A DNA stretch of 64,000 bases from Undaria pinnatifida (Eukaryota > Sar > Phaeophyceae > Laminariales > Alariaceae). Location of the stretch: contig JABAKD010000008.1 of NCBI GenBank assembly GCA_012845835.1, forward strand, positions 9,475,709 to 9,539,708, in the 5' to 3' direction. The stretch's first letter is position 1. The number at the start of each line of letters is the position of its first letter. The position numbers and the translations under genes were made by a program. Below the pieces are notes generated by a model. That model was not told the origin of the DNA. It ran no database searches and was given only the letters and a program-made list of their open reading frames with translations. Below are positions 24,301 to 34,554 of this stretch, in pieces.

Positions 24301-27092
24301 CTTTACAACTGGAAACCCGTTTTTGGGGACAAAATCACTTGGATTTAGTATAGGGAGGGGTTCGGGGGCTCGAAAGGGGCTAACGAAACCGCCGGTTTTA
24401 AAACCAGCTCCCGGTCGCATCTCCTGAGATACGGTGCCCCTTTCCACCCCGACGTCATCGCTCGATAGCCCTTTCTTTGCCAACAAGTAAACACAAGATG
24501 CGTTTTTCAAAGCATCCTTCCTCGAGTCGAGCAGCCATGAAACGTCGCTGGTTTTGGGCGGGACTATCGTGGAATCAGTCACCCGTATTCATATATACTT
24601 CGTATATATTTTTTTCTGGTATGATATCCAGTAAACTGTCTGGAGTCTAGAGACGCGAGCTGCTCTTGACAGTTCTCGCGGGGGGTCATCAAGTTTGCTT
24701 TCCGTGTGAACTTGCACGGCGGTTGTGGGCTTCAGAATGCTCGCTGCTCGTCCATCTTCCATCGTTCAAACTTTTTTTTTTCTTTTCATCCTCCGGCGGA
24801 TGGGGAAAAATAAAGCTTTAGCTCACCACACTTCCACGTATTTTCATACGCGTGTGTGTCGATTTAACCTTTCAACCTTGGGGTACTATCTGTACTACAT
24901 GGCTCTCACTTTCAGCAACGGGACGCAACTGCTCGTAACAAAAAATAGTTACCTTTCACGTGATTCGAATCCCCGAAATGCGGCCAGCAGCAGTGACAGC
25001 AGTCTTACCGTATCAGTCAGACCACACACACCGTGATGATGTTCCAGTACGGGAGCAGCTCTTCAAAACCCTTAAGCTGCCGGATGAAAAAACATCCCAC
25101 TTTAATTTCGAGTAGTTTGCACCCGAAACCGAGCGTGCGTTCAGAGGGGGTCAATAGCCGGGAGATTTTTTAGAAAATTTGGTTGGCTCGGCTGTTTTTT
25201 GCACGAAGCGAAGTTTATTTTATACATACTACTTTTCAAACGCTCAAGGTATTGTACAGCAGTATTATAGTATTGATGCATTCATATTAGTAGGTTACGC
25301 GCTTGCCGCTCGTCTCTCATCGTAGTTTAAAACTGGCCGAAACTAAGAGTCGCGACCTGTACGTTATGCTGGCATCGTACCGGTGTTGTTTCCAGGGTTT
25401 TGTCGAGAATCGTTTTCTGCCCTGTGTTCTGGAGTCGTATTCGGAACTTGCCTTAGCGTGCCTTAGCCAGGCCTAAACAGCCTTCTGGCTACCGGAGTGA
25501 TCCTTGGCATGGCGTGAATCTCGTCGGGCATTGCTTGAGCTAGATGTTACCTCTACAGTGCCCTTACCTACATAGTGCCGGTTGCCGCTATAGTGCCGAC
25601 GGAAGTACCGGCACGATACCGGCAGGCGGCACTACGCCGCATACTGCTGTAATGCCTCTACTAGCGGATGTTTCCTTTTGCGCCAAGCGGAATGACAGGC
25701 ACTATAGCGGGCAACCGGCAATACGACGCTCAACCGGCGCTGTGTACGTATGGATCTCTATGCCATTTTTAAGTCGACATCTCACGTCAACGATGTCTGT
25801 GCGCATTAATAGATAGAGCGGGGTGGGGGACAGGAAACGGGCGGGGAGGCGGATGCACTCATGTACAACTGGCCGTAGTCTTGAAACGTGCCTGGTAGGT
25901 GAATGGGCGGGGGGGGGGGGGGGCAATTTCACACAGCGCGACAGCCCTCGCCCGATAGCACTTACGAGTCTGAACCCCCGTGGGCGCGACTATAAATGGG
26001 ATTGCTAGGGATTGCTGCAAGACACGTTTTGGGAAACGCCACGTACGTCGCAGTTTACGGCAGATTCCATCGATCGTGCCCGGATCTGCCCTGATGTCTA
26101 ATCTAACCATTTGATACATTCTGCCAAGAGATAGACATACAGGTGGTATGATGAATATGACATCATGGAATATACCTGGTGCATACGGACGTACGTATTA
26201 TACGTATTGTACGTATCATGCGGCATATATACTGAACTGCTTCCGCTATGATATGATGTGATCCGCGAGACTTACACGGCTTCTTTTTTGTTTGTCCCCC
26301 ACCGTTTTTTTTGTTTTTTTTCGTGTGATGCCTGTTGTTTTCTCTCATCTGATATTCACCGATCATCAGGGCCCAGAGAGCGAAAGACTGAAGCTCATGT
26401 ACGCGGCATACGACCTCACGGGGGTTGCGCCCAGCGAAGAGCGAAGGAGAGGGAGCGGGAGCAGCGTGTGCGGCGGCAGCAGCCTCAGTGGAAGCAGTGG
26501 CAGCAGCAGTGGTACTAGCGGCGGCGCGGGAGGCAAGGCCAAGGCGCCGCGAAGAAGTAAATACCTCACCCTCGAGGACATGTCCGCTGTCCTCGCCAGT
26601 GCCTCCGAGAGGACCTACCCTACCCTCTTGCGGTGCATGGAGGGTGCCAACAATAGGTATCTCAGTGGCACCTGCAGCGGTGGAGGCGGGGGCGGTGGGG
26701 GGGGAGAATCGAAAGGCTCGGATGAGCCACCGTCAGCGAGGAAACCACGCGGCTCGGGGAGACGGAGGGGTAAGCCGTCGCCCTCGCAGGGAAACGGCGG
26801 GAGAGCGGAGGTTTCGACGGAGGGTGGAGGCGGGAGGCACGGGGGCAGCGGGGGTACTCGAGGGATGATCAACCCGAAGGTAGTGGAGGAGCTCTTGCAT
26901 GAGATGGCGAGAAGGAACGCCGCATCGTATGCGGCGCGCGCGGTGTCGGAGTTTGGTCAGGTTCAGGATGGTGCCCTCACGCAGAAGGAGTTTGAGAAGT
27001 GGGTGCAGACGGGGCCCGTGCTGCGGTGTCGCATCAATGAGTTCTCGATCGACCTCAACATCGCGCCTTTCCATGGGGTACGACTTGCTTAA
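13442..27092 (+). CDS. EF-hand calcium-sensor-like protein with N-myristoylation motif, two visible exons
   Basis: Exon 1 is 13442-13981 (180 residues, donor GTGCGT); exon 2 is 26370-27092 (acceptor ATCAG, in phase). The join gives a normal EF-hand exit helix running into ERLKLMYAAYDLTG. The protein starts MGCGGSK, an N-myristoylation signal with nearby cysteines, so membrane attachment is likely. The loop DKDGDGRLGFEA (159-170) has good Asp ligands but Ala at position 12, where Glu is usual. The second EF-hand-like unit is split after YDLTG by a Ser/Gly/Lys-rich insert (about 199-243) before LTLEDMSAVL. A third unit ends FEKWVQTGPVL. The arrangement recalls EF-hand regions of NCS-like and MEAK7/TLDc-type proteins; no TLDc domain was found. 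Either the gene ends at TAA 27090-27092 (420 residues) or a weak donor at 27078 leads to unseen exons. Confidence 0.75.
15015..15312 (+). mobile_element. SINE family A, full-length copy
   Basis: tRNA-like head starting CCGGTCGCCCCGGTGGCG with box-B-like GAGTTCGAGCCC, a body with GCGCGAGAGCGTT and GCGATAAAAATTGAAGGCA, and a tail ending TGTCCAGAAGCTGGAAAGTAG. Other copies: 15549-15830 (minus), 37750-38051, 51649-51930 and 57618-57925. An RNA polymerase III promoter is inferred from boxes A and B. Confidence 0.88.
15327..15384. repeat. (AAC)n microsatellite
   Basis: About nineteen AAC/CAA triplets start 15 bases after the end of a SINE A copy, possibly grown from the element's A-rich 3' end. 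Confidence 0.95.
15549..15830 (-). mobile_element. SINE family A, inverted copy
   Basis: Reverse complement of the copy at 15015-15312. It shows the tail (CTTCTGAACAAGCCGTGG), the core (TTGCCTTCAATTTGTATCGC) and the head (ending GGGGGCGACCGG). The two copies are tail to tail with about 236 bp between them. Confidence 0.88.
16129..16445 (-). mobile_element. SINE family B, copy 1
   Basis: Read on the minus strand: a head CCGGTCGCCCCGGTGGGCTAG with a tRNA-type box A and box-B-like GAGCTCGATTCCC, a TTTTATTTTATTTGCAAA segment, the core GCGATAAAAATGAAGGCA, and a tail ending AATGGGATG. Related copies: 16568-16890, 35982-36530, 39669-40003 and 53191-53519. Confidence 0.87.
16568..16890 (+). mobile_element. 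SINE family B, copy 2
   Basis: Plus-orientation copy whose head faces that of the copy ending at 16445 (head to head, about 120 bp apart). It carries a short internal duplication GGAGTCAGGGGTTGGAGTCAG just before box B. The core is diverged (GCGATAACAATGATGGCGCA). Confidence 0.85.
18998..19210 (+). repeat. Tandem pair related to the TTAA MITE
   Basis: Two units of about 107 bp each begin CGCCTTCACTACTGGAAACC, carry TTTACTTGAAGTTAGT and end in AGAAGCTCTGTACCCCACC. The second also has GGGCTCAAAAGGGGTTAAG, the right end of the piggyBac-like MITE seen at 24.3 and 31.9 kb. Confidence 0.75.
19424..19481 (+). repeat. 15-bp minisatellite
   Basis: Three to four units of CACCAACACCGGCRG. The surrounding open frame translates as a PTPAA repeat, but nothing else supports a gene there. 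Confidence 0.8.
20400..20522 (-). repeat. Tandem tRNA-like fragment, two ~58-bp units
   Basis: GAATTCACGC.CTGG.CGTCCGAAACTCGAACTC is present twice, each followed by ACTTGGCGACAC. On the minus strand each unit has a box-B-like GAGTTCGAGTTTC, so they look like fragments of a tRNA-derived element. Confidence 0.6.
24250..24570 (+). repeat. Host repeat family E with nested MITE
   Basis: CGTTCTACGGT, a C-run, AACTTTTCTTTAAC, CGAAACCG, AAACCAGCTCCCGG, CTTTCTTTGC and CAGCCATGAAACG are shared in order with 33208-33480, and partly with 32488-32730. In this copy the unit is interrupted at TTAA by the MITE at 24294-24383. Confidence 0.75.
24294..24383 (+). mobile_element. piggyBac-like MITE (CCCTTTA TIR, TTAA target)
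   Basis: It starts CCCCTTTACAACTGGAAACC after TTAA and ends CTCGAAAGGGG before CTAA. It is about 85 bp plus target copies, too small to encode anything. The related copy at 31854-31943 begins TTAATCCCTTTACAACTGG and ends CTCTAAAGGGGTTGA. TTAA targets and CCC-starting TIRs are typical of piggyBac. Confidence 0.75.
25545..25747 (+). mobile_element. MITE, TGCCGGTTG family
   Basis: CCTCTACAGTGCCC at the left, ATAGTGCCGGTTGCCGCTAT inside, GGGCAACCGGCAATAC and CAACCGGCGCTGTGTAC at the right. It has the same internal word order as the 7.6- and 35.5-kb copies (CCGCAT, CTGCC/CTGTA, GCCAAGCG). Ends are approximate. Confidence 0.6.
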
Positions 27093-27889
27093 AAATATGT
27101 TGCTGCATGCTATATACTGGTGATACGTTTTAGTGGCCGCTTCCGGAGCGGGGGTGCGAGGTGGGGAATGGAATGACTGCTCCTACAAATGAAAGCAGTT
27201 GATTGTTGCTGATTATGTTTACAGATACATGGGTTTAGAGAAAGAAAATGGGGATTTTTTTAATGAAAAATTAAGGAATTTCTCTTGTTTTTTTTCCCTC
27301 ACACGACGACGGACGGCGACTGTCGGACTTTTGCGTTTTCCGGCACATATCACCCGTACGTTTTGTACTTTCTGTAACTCGCGGGCGTTCCGTTACGCGG
27401 GTTCACCCCCCCCCCCCCCCCCCACCCACCCCTTGTTTTTCGGGCAGCGTGCGCGTCGATCGATCGATCGACTTTCGTACCATTTTTCCTTCCCTGCATG
27501 TTGTTTTCTATCCCGTTTACTTTTCTACTCTTTGGTGTATTAGGGTGGATGTACGTTTAGTGGTTCCGTTGCCCCCCACCCCCCACCCCACTCATCTCCC
27601 TGCATCATGTTGTATGATAGTGCACTCTGCTGCTTCACATGGTAATCCACTCCATGTCCTAAAGGAGGTGTTATTTGTGGGATTGCGTTTTTTTGTTGGC
27701 GTTACATGAAGTCGGCGGAAGGCAGAGGATGCCGACCGTCGCGCGGAAGGGCACGTAGATTTTTTTTATTTGGCCGACACACGCGAGCGAAAGCGAACAA
27801 GCTTGCGTGAAAAAGAGACCCGATCACCCTATGCATAGTCTTCACGCATCGGGCAGATCATATCCCTGCTGTTCATGGTCTCTTGTCTC

Positions 27890-28070
27890 TCAGGGCAGAC
27901 AGGTCCCAGGTTTAGATCTGCATGGCCTTATAGATCATGTTGCCCGGGTGAGAGCCGGATGATAGGAATTATCTAGCGCATGTTTCCTGCGTTGGATCTG
28001 TGTACTGCACAGATCGCCGACAATATACCATACCGACAGATGTTGAATGATGACCTAGATCATGATCGGT
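27890..28070 (-). repeat. GATC-rich dispersed repeat, copy 1
   Basis: In reverse complement it aligns with 55560-55760. Shared pieces in order are GTACAGATCCAA/GTACACAGATCCAA, AACATGCGCTAGA, GATCCG.CGGCTC, GCGGGTAAC/CCGGGCAAC and CATGCAGATC. Ends and type are unknown. Confidence 0.65.
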
Positions 28071-28349
28071 CTGGGGTGTGCAAGCCTTGAAAGAGGCTCA
28101 TCTATAGTGCCTGGAGTGGATTTGACGCGCAAGGCAAGAAGTTTCGGGTGTTGGTGCTTGTTACGACACAGCATAGGCGGGGCGAGGCCAGGCACAAAAG
28201 GGAAAAGAGGCGAGAGCTTTCTTAGAGAGACGGTGTGAAAAAAAAATGAGACGATATAGTGTTTTTACTCGTTCGTGTGGTTGGTGGGGATTAGAATCCG
28301 GGGCTTTTTGTGTAGGGTTATAGCACAGTAGTTGAGGCTGGTGCGGCAT

Positions 28350-28529
28350 GGGTCCCTCTGTAGTGCCGATTGCGTAGCGCCGGTTGCCCGCTATAGTGCC
28401 TCTGGAGTCGCTTGGTACAGGGTGGAAACAACCAGTAGTGGCAGTAAGCGAAGTAGTGCGGGTTGCCGCTGTGGTGCCGTTGTTTCTGGCCGGGACATGA
28501 CGGCGATGACGGCGATGTAGAGGGACCAC
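28350..28529 (+). mobile_element. MITE, TGCCGGTTG family, with TIRs
   Basis: GGTCCCTCTGTAGTGCC at the left end and GTAGAGGGACCAC at the right end form an imperfect TIR. The 180-bp unit has GCCGGTTGCCCGCTATAGTGCC inside. It is non-coding and so non-autonomous. Confidence 0.75.
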
Positions 28530-29184
28530 TGCTGTAGGTGCGGGCGATCGAGCGCGGGGTGGTGGTTGGTGCAATGTCGGACGCCCCTATTGTATTTGAA
28601 GGGTTGGTGTGATTTTTGGTTCCAGACCGACATAGAGTTGGTACATACCGGTGATGACCGAAGCTTCCCGCTGTTCGAAAACGGCGTATTATGTCTGTAG
28701 GGGCGCTGGCGGGGCGTTATCCGTAGGTTGCGGAATACTGCTCCATTTCTTTGCTTCGGGTTGCGCTTGGTTTGAGTGGGACACATTTAATCATCTAGGG
28801 TGGTGGGGGTGGGGGTAGGGTGGGGTGGTAATAAGAGTGGTGGAGGCGTTTTTATTTGCTGCCTGGTCCCATCTGCCGTTTTTGGTCAATCGGTGGTGGT
28901 TTTGTACAGCAGTTAGTACGTTATAATGCTTGTGGTTTTGGGTTACTGTCTCCGTGCTGATGAGAGACATCAGGTAGACTTTGTGGATCGGTGTAATGCT
29001 TTGAAGGGGGACGGCGGGGGCCCAGGCGCCTCACGCCCCACCCTCTTTCAACTTCGGACCGCCTTTCGAAAATCTCTCGGAACCTTTTATTCCTGTGTGT
29101 TGTTAGCTGTTGGGCCTTAAAAAGTACTGGGCCTTTGAAAAATATTAGAACCGTCAAAACTGAATAGAAACTTGAGCTAAAGCA

Positions 29185-29425
29185 AAAAGTATCGAAGCGA
29201 AACGTAACGCAGCGAAGCGACACGTAGCGCAACGAAGCGGAACGTGGCGCAGCGAAGCGAAACGTAGCGCAGCGAAGCGAAGCGAAGCGAAGCGTAGCTC
29301 AGCGCTGCCCAGCGAAGTGAAACATGACGTAACGCAGAGTAGCGTAACAAAGCGCCGTGCAGCGAAACATAGCGTAACGCGGAGCAGCGTAGCAAAGCGA
29401 TGCGCCGCGCCGCGCAGCGAGGCTT
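29185..29425. repeat. GCGAA/GTAGC pentamer satellite
   Basis: About 240 bp of AGCGAAGCGAAACGTAGCGC-type sequence with a 5-bp underlying period. It produces long artefact open frames rich in CRFAALRFASLR on the minus strand. Confidence 0.9.
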
Positions 29426-31853
29426 TAGACGTTTGTTGCATTTTCTGTGTTTGTGGGGTTTTTGGGTAATTTTTGTACCACACCCTTTTGAGATACATGT
29501 TTTTTGTTTTTGTCTTCTCAGGCCCCGCGCGTGGCGTCGCACGGCGTACCGGGGAGACTGTGTGTGTTGCTGCTTTCTTGGCGCAGATGCGCGCTCCCCC
29601 CTCGATGGAGAGGGGGGTTTACCGAGATCCCTGGCGACATAGTTACCTCGTTTACCTCATTTCGTATGCTTTTGAAAGCATATTTTTGGGAGATATGATA
29701 CAACCAGTAGCTCGTTCCTTTTATTTAGCATGCTTTTTGAAAGCATGTTTGTGGGATATTCTCAGAGAAAGATTTATCAGCCCCGGAGTCAAGCCTCCCC
29801 CCCCTCCGCAGGTAGGCTCGTCGGCTCTTTCGAGGCTCCTCGAAGGTTTCGGACGGACGCCAGGGGCACACCTAAAGCGAGATGCGGGACTGGTTGTATT
29901 GTGGCGGGGGACTGGCTCCCCGACAGCGTTTTTTGCAAGGTCTCGGTTACTTGTGTACATATATATATGGTTTTTGCGGTATGATATACCGCTGAAAGGG
30001 GGGGGGGGGATAGGATGGTGATTATGATGCGTTTCTTGCTCCGGTGGCATTTCACCAACGACCACAGGAGCAGGCGGGAGCACGAAGGCGGGGGGGGGGG
30101 GGGGCGGGCTCGTTGGGGATACAGCGAGCGACTGGTGAGAAATTTTATGCAGGTGGAATTTGCGATGTGTGTGTCGGGGGCCGATAAGGACCTTGATTCT
30201 GATTACTTGAATGAGAGAAAAAAAATAGAGATCGGGGATGGCATCTGGCAGGGAGCAGGGAAGGAAGGAGACACAAAGTAAGTACCTTTTTTCTTTTTTT
30301 TTTACAGGTCGGGCGGATAGATTTTCCTCACGTTGTTGTGTTGGTGTTTTTTTTTTTTTTGCTTTGCTTTTGATAAGAAATAGTTGCCTCGTAGTTGCCA
30401 CCCACCCCCTGAACGCAGACTGTAGGCGTACGGGCAGGATATAGACACTTCTGACCTTTTGCCGAGGTTTGATGTTTCCCCCCCCCGAGGACGGCACATA
30501 TAGGTGTCTACTACCTCGTACACAGCAGTGGTATTGTTTCGATGTATGCCGGGAGGAGGGTGCTTGAAGTGCGTGGATTTCAAAAGTTATGGTTGATGAT
30601 AGACAAATAGATAGCCGGTACCGACCGGTACATGTGCATGCGATATGGCGTTCTTTTTATACATATAGTACGTACCGGCTTGGTTTGTTTTTTCCTGCTG
30701 TTTTTTTCTCTGTTTTATTTTCAAGATTTTTGTAAGTATTGTAGTCGCGCGGCCGCATGTCGATCAGCTGCTGAATAATGCTACGATTCTCAATTTTGTT
30801 TAAAATAATTGTTTGTTTGGGGAACATGCCGGCTGATTTTCATCAGCACTGATTTCAATTATTATTCGTTCGTCCTTGCTCGTCGTCCTCGACGTTTGGG
30901 GTGTTGAGTCCCTCAAGCCCGACCCGCTAAACCCCACGTCGAGTCTCAGTTTTTTCATCGAAACACGTCGATTTCGTGTGTTTTTTTTCGGTTTCATTTT
31001 GTTACGTCTAAAAGCATGGCCCGTTTCGTGGCATTTTTTTTTCGTTGTAGGCATACCTGGTATAAATTTCGATCACCTATTATTATTATATACTGTCGCG
31101 GACGATGAGGGGAGACTCGGAAATCTCCGTGTACACGAGGAGAGAATTAGCAGGTCTACTCGTACGCAATGTTGGGATTCGGCAGAGCTTTGCTGCGCTG
31201 AGTGTCGCGCTGCGTCCTCTACTCCTTGGGGGGTCATGGGACCCTGCAGCGAACCATTTGCACTGCTGTATAACTGCTGTTGCTCTGTTATTGTAAGGTG
31301 GTTCTGAGATGTCGAGTTTCGCTCCGAGAGGCATGTACGATGTGTGTGTGGAGCTTCACAACTTAATCAACGCTCTTAAAATAAAACTGCGTCCATCCAC
31401 GTTTTTTTGGACAAAATTACCCTTGAGGAAAATAATGTTGGGAATATTTTTTGCGCGCGGTCCCAAAAAGCCACACACCTTTTTCGGGACAAGCTACTAC
31501 TAATATGATAATATTATGCTTGGACACATGACGCCGCGGTCTGCGACAAATAGTAGTAGAGCTAGGCATATGAATAGAAAGTGCTTCTTGGCTAAAAATA
31601 TTTGCCGATAGAGTGTTGAGATTTTTGGGCTGTTTTTTTTTTCACGGTGTACACGTCGTTCCGATCTTGACGGGGAATCATGTCGTAGTGGTGTTCTTTT
31701 TTTTTTTTCATGGCAAAACCTTTGAAAGTTCTTCTGTTCTCAGGCCATGGACATGCATGGAGATGGGTTTTGCTCATCGTTTTTTTTTTTTTTGCGCTTT
31801 CCTTCATCTCTCCCGGTAACCTTCGTTCTTTGTTAGGGTGTGGGGGGGGGGTG

Positions 31854-31943
31854 TTAATCCCTTTACAACTGGAAACCCGTTTTTGGGGACGAAATTACTT
31901 GGATTTAGTACAGGGAGGGGTTCGGGGGCTCTAAAGGGGTTGA
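31854..31943 (+). mobile_element. piggyBac-like MITE
   Basis: TTAATCCCTTTACAACTGG at the left, CTCTAAAGGGGTTGA at the right, with GTTTTTGGGGACGAAATTAC inside. It differs from the 24.3-kb copy at only a handful of positions, so both derive from a recent source. Confidence 0.8.
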
Positions 31944-32487
31944 ATACGGCGTCCTCATGTGCGGAGCGGAGCGCGTTAGGGCCATTCCACGATAGAGGTG
32001 GGGGGGGGGGGTTTGCCTTTTTTTTTTCTGAAGTCTCGAATGACGGGGAGCCCCTCCCCAATTTTTTTGTGTTTCAGCCCCTCCCCAAATTTTTGTGCTT
32101 CAATGCCGTGCTTGGTGTGCAATACTAATAATGTTATGCTCGCCCGCATCGAGTTCAACTTTCGGCCTAGTCAACAAGTCAGTTTATTTTGGGGGGGGTA
32201 GCCCATGTTCGTTTCAATGCCATTTCCTGTTGTGCAATCCTGATGTTTTTTATACCCAGGCCACGAGGCTTTTCTGTCCCCATCGAGTCGAACTTTTTCA
32301 GTGTAGTCAAAAAAACAGTTTTGGGGGTGAAATATAGACTATATCTATAGAGCTCTAAAATTATCCAGGTAAAGATTTGCCGGAAAAAAAATGGTGCGCG
32401 CCTCTGCCGCAGGAAGTGCCATACTTCGAGCCTACTGGCCCGTAGAGTACGTCAGCATGCGTTCGACTTTTTAGCACTCCTGTGCGT

Positions 32488-32730
32488 CGTTCTACGGTAC
32501 CCCCCCCCCCCCCCCCGAACTTTTCTTCGACAAAATGGACGGGTTTGATAAAAGTTGGTCAGGCCTTAGCTCCTGAAATGAGTGCCCCTTGCCACCCCCC
32601 GACGTGTCATCGTCCGATAGTCCTTTCTTTGCAAACAAGAAAGAACGTATGTGTGGAGATACTTTTTTTTCATAGCAATCCCCATTGCTTGTGGCGAGCA
32701 AGCCGTGCGAGGCGTTCGTTAAAGAAAAAA
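32488..32730 (+). repeat. Repeat family E, diverged copy
   Basis: CGTTCTACGGT followed by a long C run, AACTTTTCTT, TAGCTCCTGAAAT, CCCGACGT.ATCGT, CCTTTCTTTGCAAACAAGAAA. Order and wording match the copies at 24.25 and 33.2 kb. Confidence 0.7.
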
Positions 32731-33207
32731 TCGCCGGTGTTGAGGGGAAAGCTAGATATGGTAGATTCAGTCTCTTATTATACAAGGGGGGATAAAGACC
32801 ACTGTGCTGTTACCCTGCTGCCAATATATTGAGGAATGGGGGAATGCCGGGGGGCGTCCTTAGTTGGGAGATATATGGGAAAGTAAAAGACGGAATTCTG
32901 CACACTGACGAAATAAATTCAGTATAAAGCGGCCCCCCCGAGGTTCTTGATTTCGACGGTGTGGTGATGGTTTTTGTGAGTCGACTCGATAAAGGTTGTG
33001 GTCAGCTCGCCCCAACCTCTTTTTTTTTTTTGCGTCGGTCAATTTTTTTTGTTTTTGTTTTGCGCTCATAACTCGTAAGTCTATAACGGTACCCCCCGGT
33101 GTCTAGACAGCTGTTACCCCAACGCTGGTTATTTTGAAAACAACAAGGACGCTGTTAGTAGTGCTAACAATCGGAGTATATAGTGGCTTTTTTTTTTTTG
33201 GCGAAAT

Positions 33208-33480
33208 ATTTTCGAGTCGTTCTACGATAGCCCCCCCCCCCCCCCGCCCCCCCCCCAACTTTCTTTTAACGAAACCGTCAGTTTCGAAACCAGCTCCCGG
33301 CCGTTATCTCTCTGAAATACGGTGGTGCCCCTTGCACCCCCCCCCCCCGAACGTAATCGTTCGATCGTCCTTTGCAAACAAGAAAATACATCTGGAGAGA
33401 GAGATTTTATTTTTATACAATGTCATATCCTTCCTTGTGTCGGGCGGCCATGAAACGTTTCCGTTAAACGAGAAATCGCT
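33208..33480 (+). repeat. Repeat family E, copy with unoccupied TTAA site
   Basis: CGTTCTACGATAG, C-run, AACTTTCTTTTAACGAAACCG, AAACCAGCTCCCGGCCG, GTAATCGTTCGATCGTCCTTTGC. TTAA at 33266-33269 is intact here, whereas the 24-kb copy has a MITE at this point. Confidence 0.75.
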
Positions 33481-34194
33481 GGGTTTTTGTTTGTTTGTTT
33501 GTTTTTTGGTGGGGGGGGCTATCGCATATTTTTTTTGACGGAGCCCTCCTTAACCGAGACAAATGGCCAGAAAATGTCAATATTTCACTATGTTTCGTTT
33601 TTCGACGCGTGCAACACGATAGAGGTACAGCACCTTAAGGTAAAAAAATATTTATTGAGTATTATTTTCTGTATAATGACGGGGCCTCCCCTGCGGTGTA
33701 TTGTGCTATTTCCCTGGGAGCTTAGCAAGGCGTTCCGAAGATGTATATGATCTGGGAATTGCACAAAAAAGGGGTTTCACATGCCTTTTGTTAAGGCATG
33801 TGCGCACATGTGCGTATGTAGGGGAAAAGGCGGGTGACGCTTTTGCTTCGAGCTCGGATTTGCACGCGGTCGGTTCTAATCCGTGGCGTGTGTGGGACCA
33901 ATACAAGAGCTTTATATAACACAAGTGTGAGGTGACCAACGTCGAACCTGCATTGTAGAGAGACCTGCAAACAAGGGTGGCCTGTGTGTCTGTAACAGCC
34001 CAGGGGCATTTAGTCCTAAATTACATTAACCCGAAAAAAAGATCGCCGGAAAATATCATCATCATTATCGTTTTGAACGCGTGAAACTATAGAAGTAGCG
34101 CTGTCTGGGGCAAGAAAAAAAAAAATGAATGAGATGACGGGACGCGTTAAACGCCCAAAAAAAAAAAAATCGCCGGAAAATGTCAACGATAGAG

Positions 34195-34490
34195 GCAGCA
34201 CGTCTTCGGCAGAAGACCCATCCCTCTCGGCAGGGTTGGAGCAGGAAAGTCCCTGAGCTCCTCACGTGAGGAACTCAATATCTCGAAACCTAAAAATGAC
34301 TTCGAATGTGCATTCGGTCGCACAACCCGACCAAAGCTTCCATGCCTCAAGTGTCCAAAAATATGATGTACTCGACGCGTGAAATTACTTGTGGTTGACC
34401 GGCAGCTCCTCACATGAGGAACTCAATCGCCCAGAGGGACTTCTTGGCGCAATCGTACAACTGCAACCCCTACCCCGTGGGACGACTCAG
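34195..34490 (+). mobile_element. CTCACRTGAGG palindrome MITE, unit 1
   Basis: It starts near CATCCCTCTCGGCAGGGTTG and ends near CCCCTACCCCGTGGGACGAC, an imperfect TIR. Inside, near each end, sits a CTCCTCACRTGAGGAACTC palindrome (about 34258 and 34407). A second diverged unit follows directly. Confidence 0.7.
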
Positions 34491-34554
34491 AAATGTTTTC
34501 CGAATAATGACGGGGATTTTCCCAACACCGCCGGAATTTGCCATTATTTATTGT

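Larger units (their letters stand above)
13982..26369 (+). other. 12.4-kb repeat-filled intron of the EF-hand gene
   Basis: This intron starts GTGCGT and ends ATCAG. It contains four SINE copies (15.0-16.9 kb), tandem piggyBac-like MITE-related units (18.99-19.21 kb), a 15-bp minisatellite (19.42-19.48 kb), a host repeat carrying a nested MITE (24.25-24.57 kb) and a TGCCGGTTG-family MITE (25.5 kb). No additional coding exon was recognised on either strand. Confidence 0.7.

Noticed and set aside
26366-26872. Antisense and alternate-frame ORFs over EF-hand exon 2
   Set aside because: They are shadows of a GC-rich, Ser/Gly-coding exon.
29177-29542. Long minus-strand frames rich in LRFASLR
   Set aside because: They are translations of the GCGAA pentamer satellite, with no domain and no variation beyond the repeat.
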